A stretch of 64,000 nt of DNA from CAZJAT01 sp964544145 (GTDB taxonomy: Bacteria; Hydrothermota; 32-111): positions 1 to 64,000 of the forward strand of contig CAZJAT010000002.1 in the NCBI GenBank assembly GCA_964544145.1, given 5' to 3'. Within the stretch, counting starts at the first letter, position 1, and every line of letters begins with the position of its first letter. Under the pieces are notes generated by a model. The model was not told the DNA's origin, ran no database searches, and was given only the letters and a program-made list of their open reading frames with translations. Shown here piece after piece: positions 24,387-33,815 of this stretch. Both the position numbers and the translations under genes were made by a program.

Positions 24387-25511
24387 ATGTTTGATAATAT
24401 CATTGGCCATGAAAACATAAAGAGACACCTGGAATCAATAGTCAAGGAAAAACGGTTTGCCAATACCTATCTATTCAGCGGACCTGCAAAAGTGGGTAAA
24501 TTCTCAACTGCAAGAGAACTGGCAGTAGAAATTCTGGGAAAAAAATATGAAAAGGATATATATTCCTTTATTTTTCCGGATTTTACAGTAGTATATCCCT
24601 TTTTAAAGAAAAACATTGATACCAGGAATGCATACATTGAAGGCCTTAGAATGGAATTGATAAACAGATACAGGGATGGACTGGATGATGTTTTTTTTGA
24701 CATGGGGTTTAATGATAATATACCTATAGATGTTGTAAGGGAGTTACAGTTTTATGCAGGTAAAAAAGCATTTATATCGGACAGAAAGGTTATTATTGTT
24801 AAAAATGCCGAAAAAATGCGTAAAGAGGGAGCAAATTCATTTCTTAAATTACTCGAAGAACCGCCTGACAATACAATTATTATACTTACAACAGACAATT
24901 TAAGCAGTATTTTGCCCACAATAGTTTCCCGATGTCAATTACTTAAATTCGGTTATATTGCAAATAGTGAAATTCAGAATTACTTACTCAGCACAACTGA
25001 ATATAAAAAGGAAAGCGGTGATTGGGTCTATGATGGAACTTTCGGAAACTTGAGATTAAGCAGCATCGTACTGAAACACATGGAAATCAATCGGACAATA
25101 AGATCTGTTTTGGATAAAAACGATATGGAAATATTTAAAATAATCAGCGATATTCAAAATGAATTTGCTGCACTTGAGAAAAAAGAAAACAAAGAAAGGA
25201 AAAAACGGAAAACAGAAAGAAAATCAAAAAACAGCACAGTTAATCTCAAACAGGAATCACTTGTTTATTTACTTAAACTATTAATGAAATTAATTAATAC
25301 TGTTACAATTGAAAATTATAATTCTTTATTTGACAGAAGCATTATTGAATATATGCGTAAAAATTATTCTAAAGATAAATTAGAAAATATTCTTAAAGAG
25401 CTAATTATTATTGAAGCAGATATAAGAAAAAATATAATTGTAGAAAAAACTATTACATATCTGATTACATTGTTTTCAGTGAAAGAGGTTTATAATGTTT
25501 ACCAAGGTTGA
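24387..25511 (+). CDS. holB: DNA polymerase III delta-prime subunit
   Basis: A 374-residue clamp-loader protein. The N-terminus MFDNIIGHENIKRHLESIV and YLFSGPAKVGKFSTARELA match the delta-prime AAA+ fold. The P-loop has Phe after GK, in line with delta-prime not hydrolysing ATP. VVRELQFYAGKKAFISDRKVIIVKNAEKM and ANSFLKLLEEPPDNTIIILTT, followed by ILPTIVSRCQ (the SRC motif), are classic. A Lys/Glu-rich insert lies near residues 262-290. Next is ricT, the same order as in Bacillus. Confidence 0.9.
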   Translation: MFDNIIGHENIKRHLESIVKEKRFANTYLFSGPAKVGKFSTARELAVEILGKKYEKDIYSFIFPDFTVVYPFLKKNIDTRNAYIEGLRMELINRYRDGLDDVFFDMGFNDNIPIDVVRELQFYAGKKAFISDRKVIIVKNAEKMRKEGANSFLKLLEEPPDNTIIILTTDNLSSILPTIVSRCQLLKFGYIANSEIQNYLLSTTEYKKESGDWVYDGTFGNLRLSSIVLKHMEINRTIRSVLDKNDMEIFKIISDIQNEFAALEKKENKERKKRKTERKSKNSTVNLKQESLVYLLKLLMKLINTVTIENYNSLFDRSIIEYMRKNYSKDKLENILKELIIIEADIRKNIIVEKTITYLITLFSVKEVYNVYQG

Positions 25512-26346
25512 ATTCAGAGGACATGAACGCGGAGTTTTTAACATACCGCAGAATATAGATGTAAAGGAAAATGATCTGGCAGTGTGCAAGCATGAGCAGG
25601 GTTTGGATATAGGCAGGGTGCTTAAGGTATATGGAACTGAGATTGAAAAATCTTCAGGAAAGATACTGCGGAGTACAACAGAAGATGACATGAGACTTCA
25701 CCGCTCATATGAAATAAAGGAAAGAAATTCGCTTTCGGAATCAAATAATATTATCAAAAAACACAAGCTTGATATTAAATTGGTTGATATTCAAATACAC
25801 TTTGACGGGCAGAGAATGACATTCTACTTTATTTCAGAAAGAAGAATAGATTTTAGACAACTGGTTAAATCACTGGCATCACATTATCACACCAGAATAA
25901 GAATGAAGCAAATAGGAGTGAGAGATTACGCAAAGCATCTCGGCGGCATTGGCCCCTGCGGTCTTGATCTATGCTGTTCAAGATTTCTTACATCATTTGA
26001 AGCTATTGGTCTGCAGATTTTGAAAGACCAGAATCTGTCAATGACACCGCAGAAGGTTTCCGGTATGTGTGGAAGGCTTTTATGCTGTCTCAGATATGAA
26101 ACAAACTTTTATGAAGAAGTCAATAAAAAGTTTCCTCCCCTTCACTCATATATTAAAACATCAAAATACGGAGATGGAAAAATTACAAAGGTTGATATTT
26201 ACAGAAGCATGATAACTGTGCAGTATAAAAATGTTGATGAAAACGGAGGTGTTATATCACATACACTGGAAGAATTCAATAATATCAAAGCCAAAACGAT
26301 AAACTTTATACCACTAGAGAATCAGAAAAATAAGGAGAACAATTAA
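25495..26346 (+). CDS. PSP1-domain protein RicT/YaaT
   Basis: A 283-residue PSP1 protein. The cysteine signatures GPCGLDLCCSRFL near residue 158 and SGMCGRLLCCLRYE near 186 match YaaT/RicT. In B. subtilis RicT forms an Fe-S complex with RicA and RicF that aids RNase Y. The cysteines are kept here, but RicA and RicF are not visible in the window. It overlaps holB by 17 bp and abuts metG by one base. Confidence 0.9.
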   Translation: MFTKVEFRGHERGVFNIPQNIDVKENDLAVCKHEQGLDIGRVLKVYGTEIEKSSGKILRSTTEDDMRLHRSYEIKERNSLSESNNIIKKHKLDIKLVDIQIHFDGQRMTFYFISERRIDFRQLVKSLASHYHTRIRMKQIGVRDYAKHLGGIGPCGLDLCCSRFLTSFEAIGLQILKDQNLSMTPQKVSGMCGRLLCCLRYETNFYEEVNKKFPPLHSYIKTSKYGDGKITKVDIYRSMITVQYKNVDENGGVISHTLEEFNNIKAKTINFIPLENQKNKENN

Positions 26347-28352
26347 TGACAAAATATTTGGTTACAGCGGCATTACCCTATGCAAACGGACCCATTCACC
26401 TGGGGCATCTTGCGGGAGCTTATTTGCCGGCTGATATTTATGTTAGATATATGAAAATGAAAGGAGAGGATGTATTATTTATATGCGGTAGTGATGAACA
26501 TGGCGTCCCAATAACCCTTAAAGCAGAGCAAGAAAAAAAATCACCAAAGGAAATTGCAGATTATTATCATAATATGATGAAAAAGAGTTTCAGTAAAATA
26601 GGCATTAATTTTGATAATTTCTCACAAACCTCAAAACCTTTGCATTATAAAAACGCAGCGCATTTCTTTGAAAAACTGAATGAAAACGGTTATTTGGAAA
26701 AAAAGCAGGAAAAACAGTATTACTGCAATAGCTGTAAACGATTCCTGCCAGACCGGTATGTAGAAGGCATATGTCCTCATTGTGATTTTGATGGTGCAAG
26801 AGGGGATCAATGTGATAATTGCGGAAAAGTGATTGACAATGTATCGCTGATAAAGCCTAAATGTAAATTGTGCGGAGGAGAACCAATAATAAAAGAAACA
26901 GAGCATTTTTATTTGCGCTTGGATCTGTTTGAGAAAAAGCTCAAAGACTGGCTTATGAGTAAGCATGAGTGGAAGAGCAATGTAAGAGAGTTTGCATTAG
27001 GGTGGATAAAAGAAGGTCTTAAGCCGCGGGCAATAACGAGAGATTTGAAATGGGGAGTGCCTATACCTGTAAAAGGATATGAAGACAAAGTGCTTTATGT
27101 CTGGTTTGATGCTCCAATCGGATATATCTCTTCAACAATGGAATGGGCTGAGAGGACTGGAGATAAAGACAAGTGGAAGGATTACTGGAAAGATAAAGAT
27201 TCCAAGATTATTCATTTCCTTGGAAAAGATAATATTGTATTTCATTCTGTTATATGGCCGGCAATGCTTATGGGAATAGATGAGCATTACTCATTGCCAT
27301 CCAATATCCCGGCCAATGAATATTTAAACATTGAAGGTCAAAAACTCTCTACATCAAGGAATACGGCAATATGGCTAGATGATTATTTAGCTTCTTTTGA
27401 CCCAGACCTGCTTAGATATACTATGGCAGTCAATTTACCTGAAACAAAAGATTCAGATTTTTCATGGAAAGATTTTCAGTTGAAAAACAATTCAGAATTA
27501 GCAGATATATTAGGCAATTTTATAAATAGAACTGTAATATTTATACAAAAATACAGAAACGGAGTATTGGATAGAGAGGTTGAATTAAAAGATGTTGATA
27601 AAGAATTCCTGGGGAAAATATATAATAAGATAGATGAAATAGGAACCCTTATTGAGGATTATAAATTACGAAAAGCATCTTTTGAATTTATGGATATTGC
27701 AAGAGAAGCTAATAAGTATTTTTCAACCACTGAACCATGGACACTAAAAAAAGATGAAAAACGTCTCAATACGGTACTTTATGTTTGTCTTAAAGCAGTA
27801 ACCGTATTATCCATGACGGCAGAACCCTTTATACCGTTTACTGCAGAAAAAATACGGACATTTCTTGGTATAGAGCGGGTTCTGTGGTCTGACATTAGAA
27901 ATACTGAACCACCACTTGAGTTAAAAAAAGACAGAATGGAAATACTGTTCAAAAAAATAGAGGATAAGGAAATTGAAAAACAGAGAAAAAAAATAGGTAA
28001 AAAAGAGGAAAAAGAAGAATTGAATTATATAGAATTCAATGAATTTATCAAATCAGGATTAACTGTTGCAGAGGTATTGAATGCCGAAAAGGTGGAAAAA
28101 GCAGACAGATTATTAAAGCTATATATTAATATTGGAACAGAAAAGAGAACAATAGTAGCCGGAATAGCAGAACATTATACTCCTGAAGAGATGATAGGAA
28201 AAAAGATCATTATTGTTAAGAATTTAAAACCGGCGGTCATAAGAGGAATAGAATCAAAAGGGATGCTTCTGGCGGCAACAGACAAAAAGAAAAAAAAACT
28301 AAGAGTTGTTTTTGTGGACAACAGCATGAATCCCGGTGATAATGTTGGCTAA
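26346..28352 (+). CDS. metG: Methionyl-tRNA synthetase
   Basis: A 668-residue class I synthetase. HIGH motif HLGH at 18-21; a zinc region with four Cys pairs (CNSCK, CPHC, CDNCG, CKLCG) near 122-180; KMSKS variant KLSTS at 333-337; anticodon-binding helical domain to about 530. A C-terminal EMAP-II-like tRNA-binding domain (YIEFNEFIKSGLTVAEVLNA, then EKVEKADRLLKLYIN) starts near residue 565. A charged linker (KKIGKKEEKEE) joins the domains. All parts look functional. tatD overlaps by 17 bp. Confidence 0.97.
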   Translation: MTKYLVTAALPYANGPIHLGHLAGAYLPADIYVRYMKMKGEDVLFICGSDEHGVPITLKAEQEKKSPKEIADYYHNMMKKSFSKIGINFDNFSQTSKPLHYKNAAHFFEKLNENGYLEKKQEKQYYCNSCKRFLPDRYVEGICPHCDFDGARGDQCDNCGKVIDNVSLIKPKCKLCGGEPIIKETEHFYLRLDLFEKKLKDWLMSKHEWKSNVREFALGWIKEGLKPRAITRDLKWGVPIPVKGYEDKVLYVWFDAPIGYISSTMEWAERTGDKDKWKDYWKDKDSKIIHFLGKDNIVFHSVIWPAMLMGIDEHYSLPSNIPANEYLNIEGQKLSTSRNTAIWLDDYLASFDPDLLRYTMAVNLPETKDSDFSWKDFQLKNNSELADILGNFINRTVIFIQKYRNGVLDREVELKDVDKEFLGKIYNKIDEIGTLIEDYKLRKASFEFMDIAREANKYFSTTEPWTLKKDEKRLNTVLYVCLKAVTVLSMTAEPFIPFTAEKIRTFLGIERVLWSDIRNTEPPLELKKDRMEILFKKIEDKEIEKQRKKIGKKEEKEELNYIEFNEFIKSGLTVAEVLNAEKVEKADRLLKLYINIGTEKRTIVAGIAEHYTPEEMIGKKIIIVKNLKPAVIRGIESKGMLLAATDKKKKKLRVVFVDNSMNPGDNVG

Positions 28353-29115
28353 ACCGCTTATCGATTCTCATGCTCATCTTTACATGGATGAGTTTAAATT
28401 ACAAATCAATGACATCATAAATGAAATGAAAGAATATAATGTGGGCTTAATATGTAATGTGGGTTATGATCTTGATTCTTCAAAACAAGCAGATGAATTC
28501 AATATTGAAGGAGTGGAATATTATAAATTTGCCGGCATACATCCCCATTATTCGGATAAAATAACAGATGAAGATATAAATACATTAAGGACAATGCTTA
28601 TTTCAGGAAGATATAATGGTTTGGGTGAGGTTGGTTTAGACAGATATTGGCATAAAGATGAGAAGATTATAGAAACACAGAAGATTGTGTTTAAAAAACA
28701 ACTTTCCATTGCAGAAGAATTAAGAATGCCAGTTATGCTGCATATTAGAAATGCATATGATGAGGCAATAGATATTGTATCCGAGTACAAATTGCCCTCT
28801 GTTGAATTCCATAGCTTTACGGGAAACAAAAACCAATTGAATAAAATATATTCATTGGGTTATTATTTTGGAATTAATGGAGTTATTACATTTAAAAATT
28901 CAGAACTAAAGGAATGTTTAAAAGAAGAGTTTTTTGACAGTATGCTTATAGAAACAGATTCCCCCTATTTAACACCTGTGCCTATGAGGGGAAAGAGAAA
29001 CAGAAGTGATTATGTACGATATATTTATGACTTCATTGCATCTCAATATAACATAGATAAAGAAAAACTGAGGGACATTGTTTATGACAACTTCAAACGA
29101 TTTGTTTCGGCATAG
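28336..29115 (+). CDS. tatD: TatD family metal-dependent hydrolase
   Basis: A 259-residue TIM-barrel DNase. Metal ligands are visible in DSHAHLYMDEF (HxH), GEVGLDRYWH (Glu), VMLHIRNA (His), VEFHSFTGN (His) and LIETDSPYLTPVP (Asp). TatD enzymes are 3'-5' exonucleases on DNA and RNA. The start could also be the ATG at 28342. It sits between metG and ksgA, a widespread arrangement. Confidence 0.93.
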   Translation: MIMLAKPLIDSHAHLYMDEFKLQINDIINEMKEYNVGLICNVGYDLDSSKQADEFNIEGVEYYKFAGIHPHYSDKITDEDINTLRTMLISGRYNGLGEVGLDRYWHKDEKIIETQKIVFKKQLSIAEELRMPVMLHIRNAYDEAIDIVSEYKLPSVEFHSFTGNKNQLNKIYSLGYYFGINGVITFKNSELKECLKEEFFDSMLIETDSPYLTPVPMRGKRNRSDYVRYIYDFIASQYNIDKEKLRDIVYDNFKRFVSA

Positions 29116-29809
29116 TAAAGTCAAACGCTCTTTATCGCAAAATTTTCTGACTGACAAGTATGTTTTAAAAGCAATAAAAGACATATTCCCTGATATGCGA
29201 GGGAGCAGCGTTATTGAAATAGGACCGGGTAAGGGAGCATTAACCGAATTAATATATTCAAAGGGACCAAAAACATTAAATCTTATTGAAAAAGATAAAA
29301 TGCTTATTCCTCTGCTTAAGGAAACTTTCCCCGCTTTCAATATTATCAATGAAGATATAGAGGACTATGATATAAATGAAGAAATTGCCATCGGTGCGAT
29401 ACCGTACAGCAATAGCAGAAGTATATTAAAAAAATGCATTGAGACGAGAAGCATTAAAGAATGTTATTTTATTGTACAAAAAGAATTCGGTGAAAAAATA
29501 ATTAAAGAAAAAATCAAACCTATCTCAATATATTCAAACACATACTTTGTTTCAAAAAAGTTACTTGATATAGGAAGGAATAGTTTCTTCCCTGTACCTG
29601 GAGTAGATTCAATGCTTCTGCATATGAGCAGAATAAGAGATTTGAATGAATCGGATAAGGATTACTGGACATTTATCAATAAATTGTCTGTTAATAAAAG
29701 GAAAAAGGTTAATACAATACTAAACAACAATGATGACAGAAGAATATGTCATCTCCATGCAAAGGACATGTATAAGTTATATGCTGACATCAACATATAT
29801 TCACATTAA
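29084..29809 (+). CDS. ksgA: KsgA-like rRNA adenine dimethyltransferase, altered motif IV
   Basis: A 241-residue relative of the 16S rRNA m6,2A1518/1519 methyltransferase. Family marks: RSLSQNFLTDKYVLKAI, SAM motif VIEIGPGKGALTELI, LIEKDK, NEDIEDYD and SFFPVPGVDSMLL. The catalytic NLPY motif reads AIPY (residues 105-108), with Ala replacing the Asn that positions the target adenine. That could reduce or abolish methylation or indicate a changed role. ATG 29084 is preferred to the upstream TTG by its spacing from GAGG. It overlaps tatD by 32 bp. Confidence 0.82.
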   Translation: MTTSNDLFRHSKVKRSLSQNFLTDKYVLKAIKDIFPDMRGSSVIEIGPGKGALTELIYSKGPKTLNLIEKDKMLIPLLKETFPAFNIINEDIEDYDINEEIAIGAIPYSNSRSILKKCIETRSIKECYFIVQKEFGEKIIKEKIKPISIYSNTYFVSKKLLDIGRNSFFPVPGVDSMLLHMSRIRDLNESDKDYWTFINKLSVNKRKKVNTILNNNDDRRICHLHAKDMYKLYADINIYSH

Positions 29810-30530
29810 AGAAATTAATTACAAAACCGAACAAATACTATATGGTGCAGGTTATGGAAGATGGTGGGATATTCTTAAGAATCCAGAAAGCATACCTTTA
29901 AGTGAAAAACAGAGAGAACATCTAATAAGAGAAATAAATTTTTCAATAAAACATTTTATGAAAGATAATTTGAATTATTTTGCCGATAAATTAAAACATA
30001 AAGATCTGTGGAGGATTATTAAGCCATATTTTATTGAAACAGGATTTTTAGATATTGAAACATCAAAAGATGGAGAGATTACGGTTGTTGGATTATATAT
30101 TGGAGAAAAATACCTTTGCTATAAAATGGGAGATAATACAGAAAAACTGGAATGGATGCTATCTCTCCCTAAAGTTATCGTTACATTCAATGGCATGATA
30201 TTTGATGTACCTGTTATTAAAAGACATTTTCCATATATAAAGATGACTGACATACACTTTGATCTTTTAAAGGGTTTGCCGCAGGTTGGGTGGAAAGGAG
30301 GATTAAAAAAACTTGAAAAGAATGAAAATATTCATAGGCCTGAAAGAATAGCACATATGACAGGTTATGATGCAGTCAAATTATGGGAAAAATATAGTGA
30401 TGGGGATTCAAATTCGCTGGAATTGCTTATTGAATATAATCTTCATGATGTAAAAAATCTGAAAATACTAATGGAGAGGTATCTGGTGTTAATGGAAAAA
30501 AATCTGTTATCTGGAGAAAAAACGGCCTAA
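29781..30530 (+). CDS. YprB-like RNase H-fold exonuclease
   Basis: About 249 residues. The start MLTSTYIHIKEINYKTEQIL is chosen because family members begin with this helix-hairpin-helix-like segment (TYIHI...TEQILYGAGYGRWWDIL). The DnaQ/RNase H-like core shows FLDIET (exo I, residue about 75), VTFNGMIFDVPVI (exo II), a DIHFDLL stretch and YNLHDVKNL (exo III), giving the DEDD-type acidic set. It is a likely 3'-5' exonuclease of unknown substrate. It overlaps the ksgA end and the convergent DUF4388 gene (24 bp). Confidence 0.8.
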   Translation: MLTSTYIHIKEINYKTEQILYGAGYGRWWDILKNPESIPLSEKQREHLIREINFSIKHFMKDNLNYFADKLKHKDLWRIIKPYFIETGFLDIETSKDGEITVVGLYIGEKYLCYKMGDNTEKLEWMLSLPKVIVTFNGMIFDVPVIKRHFPYIKMTDIHFDLLKGLPQVGWKGGLKKLEKNENIHRPERIAHMTGYDAVKLWEKYSDGDSNSLELLIEYNLHDVKNLKILMERYLVLMEKNLLSGEKTA

Positions 30531-31148
30531 TCCCTTTTTCTTTTCTTCCTTATGTTCTTCTTCGGGTTCTGTCTTTTCCGGTTTTTTCTCTTCTTTTTTC
30601 TTGACAATCTCCTTCATGTAAACCAAACCGGAAGAAATAAGACCAACAAATATTTTAGCAGTTTCAAATTCAGACTGATTCACCTTGCTTGCCAGTGTTT
30701 TTATTGAAGATTCACCATCAACAAAAGTGAGCATTTTCCATTCTTCAGATGTCAGCTTGATGTTTTCAGTTCCTGTTTCGGGGTTTTCTACAATATCAAC
30801 AATAGCATCAATGTCCGGGATGATTCGTTCAATCTGTTTCCATTCATCAATTTTTCTCGCAGCTTCGAGCATGAGATGTTGTATGGGAACCAGAACGGAT
30901 TTCTTGTCACTTTTCTTATCAGGGATAAATTCAAATCGGCCTTCTGTCCACATAAGAATTCTCTGTACCGCATTTTCGCCCGTTCGGTCTGTTGTTTCAG
31001 AGTGTTTAACAATATTTCCCTCTACATAGATGTAACCCTTATCATCAGCTGTCACTATTTCAAGGCAGCCCTCTTTCTTATTCATATGAATCAGCTGAAG
31101 AATGTCAGTAATATCAAAATCTTTCAGCGAACCTTGAAGACCAGCCAA
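30507..31148 (-). CDS. DUF4388 (PATAN-like) domain protein
   Basis: A 213-residue cytoplasmic protein starting at a TTG after AAAGGGG. The N-terminal half (LQGSLKDFDITDILQLIHMNKKEGCLEI, YIYVEGNIVKH, GENAVQRIL) is a DUF4388 domain as found in gliding and signalling proteins. The middle is alpha-helical (LTSEEWKMLTFVDGESSIKTLA, winged-helix-like). The tail is a Lys/Glu-rich low-complexity stretch ending GLGRFFSR. It is probably a signalling adaptor. It follows the PorV-like gene by 10 nt. Confidence 0.75.
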   Translation of the reverse strand: MAGLQGSLKDFDITDILQLIHMNKKEGCLEIVTADDKGYIYVEGNIVKHSETTDRTGENAVQRILMWTEGRFEFIPDKKSDKKSVLVPIQHLMLEAARKIDEWKQIERIIPDIDAIVDIVENPETGTENIKLTSEEWKMLTFVDGESSIKTLASKVNQSEFETAKIFVGLISSGLVYMKEIVKKKEEKKPEKTEPEEEHKEEKKKGLGRFFSR

Positions 31149-31158
31149 TACTACCCCT

Positions 31159-32094
31159 TTATATTCTCATCATAATGGTTAACGAGTTATCAAATCCCAA
31201 ATCATAAGCATATGGTTTAATTGTATACTGTATAGTGAATTTGTCTATATGGACACCTAATCCTGCAGAATAAGATGCAGTGATGTCATTGAATATATAT
31301 CCTCCGCTTATAGTTATTATATCTCTGAATGATAATTGCCCTGCAAGCGAAACCTTATATTCAGCATCATTCTGTTTAATATAATCTGTATAAGCGGTTA
31401 TATTTAGATCTTTATGAATATATTTTGAATATGAAAGACCTGCTCTCACTGTAAATGGGCTTACAATAAAATCATTTGAATTCAGATCATATCTGTAATT
31501 AGGTGCAAGATTAAGAAAGGACATTCCGGCAGTTAAACCATTGATACTCTCAAATGTCATAAGAAATCCCGTATTAAAGACAACAGAGGTTTTACTTAAG
31601 AGATAGGAATATTCGGAAATGGTCCTTACTGAAGCACCCCAGTATATACCATTTGAAACATATAACCCATAACCGATAGACATTGTTAGAGCAGAGAAAT
31701 TGAATGAACCCAATGGTTCAGATGTTGGGGTATCCCCCCTCAGCTGCATTGTATCGGAAACAGAATATCCCGTACCTCCGAATATATACCCAATGGGTAA
31801 TGGATATGAAATATTTATGAATCCCGTATTTAACATATCAAAGGAATTGATATATGAAAAGGATATAGCCCTGTTCATATTATAAGGTGCTGATGCCGGA
31901 TTTATAAGATAAGATGAAGCTGATGAATAACCAGCTGTTCCGGAACCTGCCAATGCAATACTCTGTGCATCAGGCAGGGTCTTCAAAAAGGCAAATCCCA
32001 CATTATCAGAAATACTGTAAAGGAAATCCTCAAAATCAGCAGCATTTATCAGTATAGATGTCAAGATTATTAATAGGAAAATAATTTTTTTCAT
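31159..32094 (-). CDS. PorV/PorQ-like outer-membrane barrel protein
   Basis: A 311-residue protein with an N-terminal signal peptide (IIFLLIILTSILINA). The early motif GFAFLKTLPDAQSIALAGSGTAGYSSASSYLINPAS resembles the PorV/PorQ (UPF0164) family start with its Asn-Pro-Ala motif. Alternating hydrophobic and polar strands continue to the C-terminus, indicating a beta-barrel. PorV carries cargo in type IX secretion; PorQ-like relatives occur widely, so a T9SS role is possible but not shown. Confidence 0.78.
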   Translation of the reverse strand: MKKIIFLLIILTSILINAADFEDFLYSISDNVGFAFLKTLPDAQSIALAGSGTAGYSSASSYLINPASAPYNMNRAISFSYINSFDMLNTGFINISYPLPIGYIFGGTGYSVSDTMQLRGDTPTSEPLGSFNFSALTMSIGYGLYVSNGIYWGASVRTISEYSYLLSKTSVVFNTGFLMTFESINGLTAGMSFLNLAPNYRYDLNSNDFIVSPFTVRAGLSYSKYIHKDLNITAYTDYIKQNDAEYKVSLAGQLSFRDIITISGGYIFNDITASYSAGLGVHIDKFTIQYTIKPYAYDLGFDNSLTIMMRI

Positions 32095-32102
32095 AATGAT
32101 TA

Positions 32103-32131
32103 ATATTATATTAAAACCTCCTATATGTCAA
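32103..32131 (-). promoter_or_regulatory. Promoter for PorV-like gene, leaderless type
   Basis: On the minus strand TTGACA (32126-32131), 17-nt spacer, TAATAT (32103-32108), then 8 nt to the ATG at 32094. An AGGAGG lies inside the spacer, too far upstream to act in translation from this transcript. Confidence 0.5.
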
Positions 32132-32304
32132 TAAATTATTATATAAGTTAGTTAATATTGTTTATTATGCAAGTTTTATGCGGATAAAGTAAATATAAAC
32201 ATATTCAAAGTATGTACAGAAATATATGAAAAAGTAAAAATTAGACATGCGTGGATTATTCCCGGCACCATTAAATGAGATTTTATTTGAATACTATGTT
32301 TACA

Positions 32305-32332
32305 TTGACAAAAAACTCTAATATATTAAAAT
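32305..32332 (+). promoter_or_regulatory. Promoter for ferritin-like gene, leaderless type
   Basis: TTGACA (32305-32310), 16-nt spacer, TAAAAT (32327-32332), then 7 nt to the ATG at 32340. There is no ribosome-binding site between them. Confidence 0.5.
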
Positions 32333-32339
32333 AACAGTT

Positions 32340-32813
32340 ATGATAAATGATATACAAAAGGCAAAATCATTATTTACTGCAATGGTGAAAATGGAATCAG
32401 CAATGGCGCTGTATTATAGGGAATGTTCAAAGACATATGCTGAGGAATATGAATTTTTCAATGATATTGAGAAACAAGAACTTGTTCATCAGCATGATTT
32501 GCTTTTTATTTTCGAGGAAATTGAAAGGAATCCGGAAGCATTTACATGGAACATGTATTTTGATGAATCTGTTGTAAATGCAGAAGCGGACAAGATGATT
32601 GATAAAGCAAAGTTTATACATAAGGGAATGCTTGGTATTGAAGATGCCCTTAGATTTGCACTGACACAGGAAAACACCGTAATGGAGAAACATTATACAG
32701 AAATTGTCACATGCGAGGATACCCTTATAAATGATATGATGAAGAAGATTGCCGATGAAACAGAATTGCACTTTAATAGCATTGAAGAAAAACTAAAAGA
32801 AAAAACAAAATGA
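32340..32813 (+). CDS. Ferritin-like four-helix protein (rubrerythrin-related)
   Basis: A 157-residue all-helical protein. Glu and His residues spaced as in diiron ferritin-like domains are seen: MVKMESAMALYYRE, NDIEKQELVHQHD, LTQENTVMEKHYTEIV and IADETELHFNSIEE. No rubredoxin domain is attached. It could be a diiron oxidase/peroxidase or iron-binding protein. It overlaps trpS by 4 bp (ATGA). Confidence 0.65.
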   Translation: MINDIQKAKSLFTAMVKMESAMALYYRECSKTYAEEYEFFNDIEKQELVHQHDLLFIFEEIERNPEAFTWNMYFDESVVNAEADKMIDKAKFIHKGMLGIEDALRFALTQENTVMEKHYTEIVTCEDTLINDMMKKIADETELHFNSIEEKLKEKTK

Positions 32814-33802
32814 AAAAGCGAATTTTAAGCGGTATTCAGCCATCAGGCAATCTAATGTTAGGTAATTATATTGGTGCATTGAAACATTGGGTTGCCATGC
32901 AGGATGAATATGAGTGTTATTATGTGCTTGTTGATATGCATGCAATAACAGTCAAACAAAATCCCGCAGAACTGAGAAAACGAAGCTATGATTTTATATC
33001 TCTTTATCTGGCAGCCGGTATCGATCCTTCAAAGAGTACTATTTTCATACAATCACATATACCCGAACATGCTGAACTTGCGTGGGTTTTGAATTGCATG
33101 ACATATATGGGTGAATTGAATAGAATGACTCAGTTTAAGGATAAATCAAGCAAGCACAGCAAGAATATCAATGCAGGTTTATTTACATATCCTGTTCTTA
33201 TGGCAGCCGATATATTGCTCTATCAGGCAGACCTTGTACCTGTGGGGCATGATCAAAAACAGCATTTGGAATTAACAAGGGATATTGCTCAGCGATTCAA
33301 TACACAGTATTCAGATACATTTACCATTCCGGAACCATATATACCCAATGTCGGAGCAAGAATAATGTCACTTCAGGAACCGGAAAACAAGATGTCAAAA
33401 AGTGATGAAAACAGCAATAATTATATAGCCCTGCTTGATGAGCCCAATGTGATTATAAATAAGATAAAGAGAGCAGTAACGGATTCAGATTCATTGATTA
33501 AGTATGACAGTAATAGACCCGGTATATCAAATTTGATTACCATATATAGTGTTATTACAGGAAACTCATATGATAAAATCGAGAACAGCTACGCAGGGAA
33601 GGGATATGGGCAATTCAAAACGGATTTAGGAGAGATGATTGTTGAATACTTAAAACCGCTTCAGAAGAGGTATAAAGAAATAAGGGAAGACAAATCTCTG
33701 TTGAATTCAATTCTGGAAAACGGAGCATTAGCAGCAAGAAATCAGGCAAGAAAAACATTGTCCAAGGTTTACAGAAAAATAGGCTTCATACAAATAAAAT
33801 GA
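32810..33802 (+). CDS. trpS: Tryptophanyl-tRNA synthetase
   Basis: A 330-residue class Ic synthetase of standard length. SGIQPSGNLMLGNYIGAL contains the HIGH-equivalent (LGNY), DMHAIT lines the tryptophan pocket, PVGHDQKQHLELTRDIAQRFN follows near residue 145, and the KMSKS loop is ENKMSKSDEN near 195. The catalytic parts look complete. Confidence 0.97.
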   Translation: MKKRILSGIQPSGNLMLGNYIGALKHWVAMQDEYECYYVLVDMHAITVKQNPAELRKRSYDFISLYLAAGIDPSKSTIFIQSHIPEHAELAWVLNCMTYMGELNRMTQFKDKSSKHSKNINAGLFTYPVLMAADILLYQADLVPVGHDQKQHLELTRDIAQRFNTQYSDTFTIPEPYIPNVGARIMSLQEPENKMSKSDENSNNYIALLDEPNVIINKIKRAVTDSDSLIKYDSNRPGISNLITIYSVITGNSYDKIENSYAGKGYGQFKTDLGEMIVEYLKPLQKRYKEIREDKSLLNSILENGALAARNQARKTLSKVYRKIGFIQIK

Positions 33803-33815
33803 GCGGAGGAATGTT

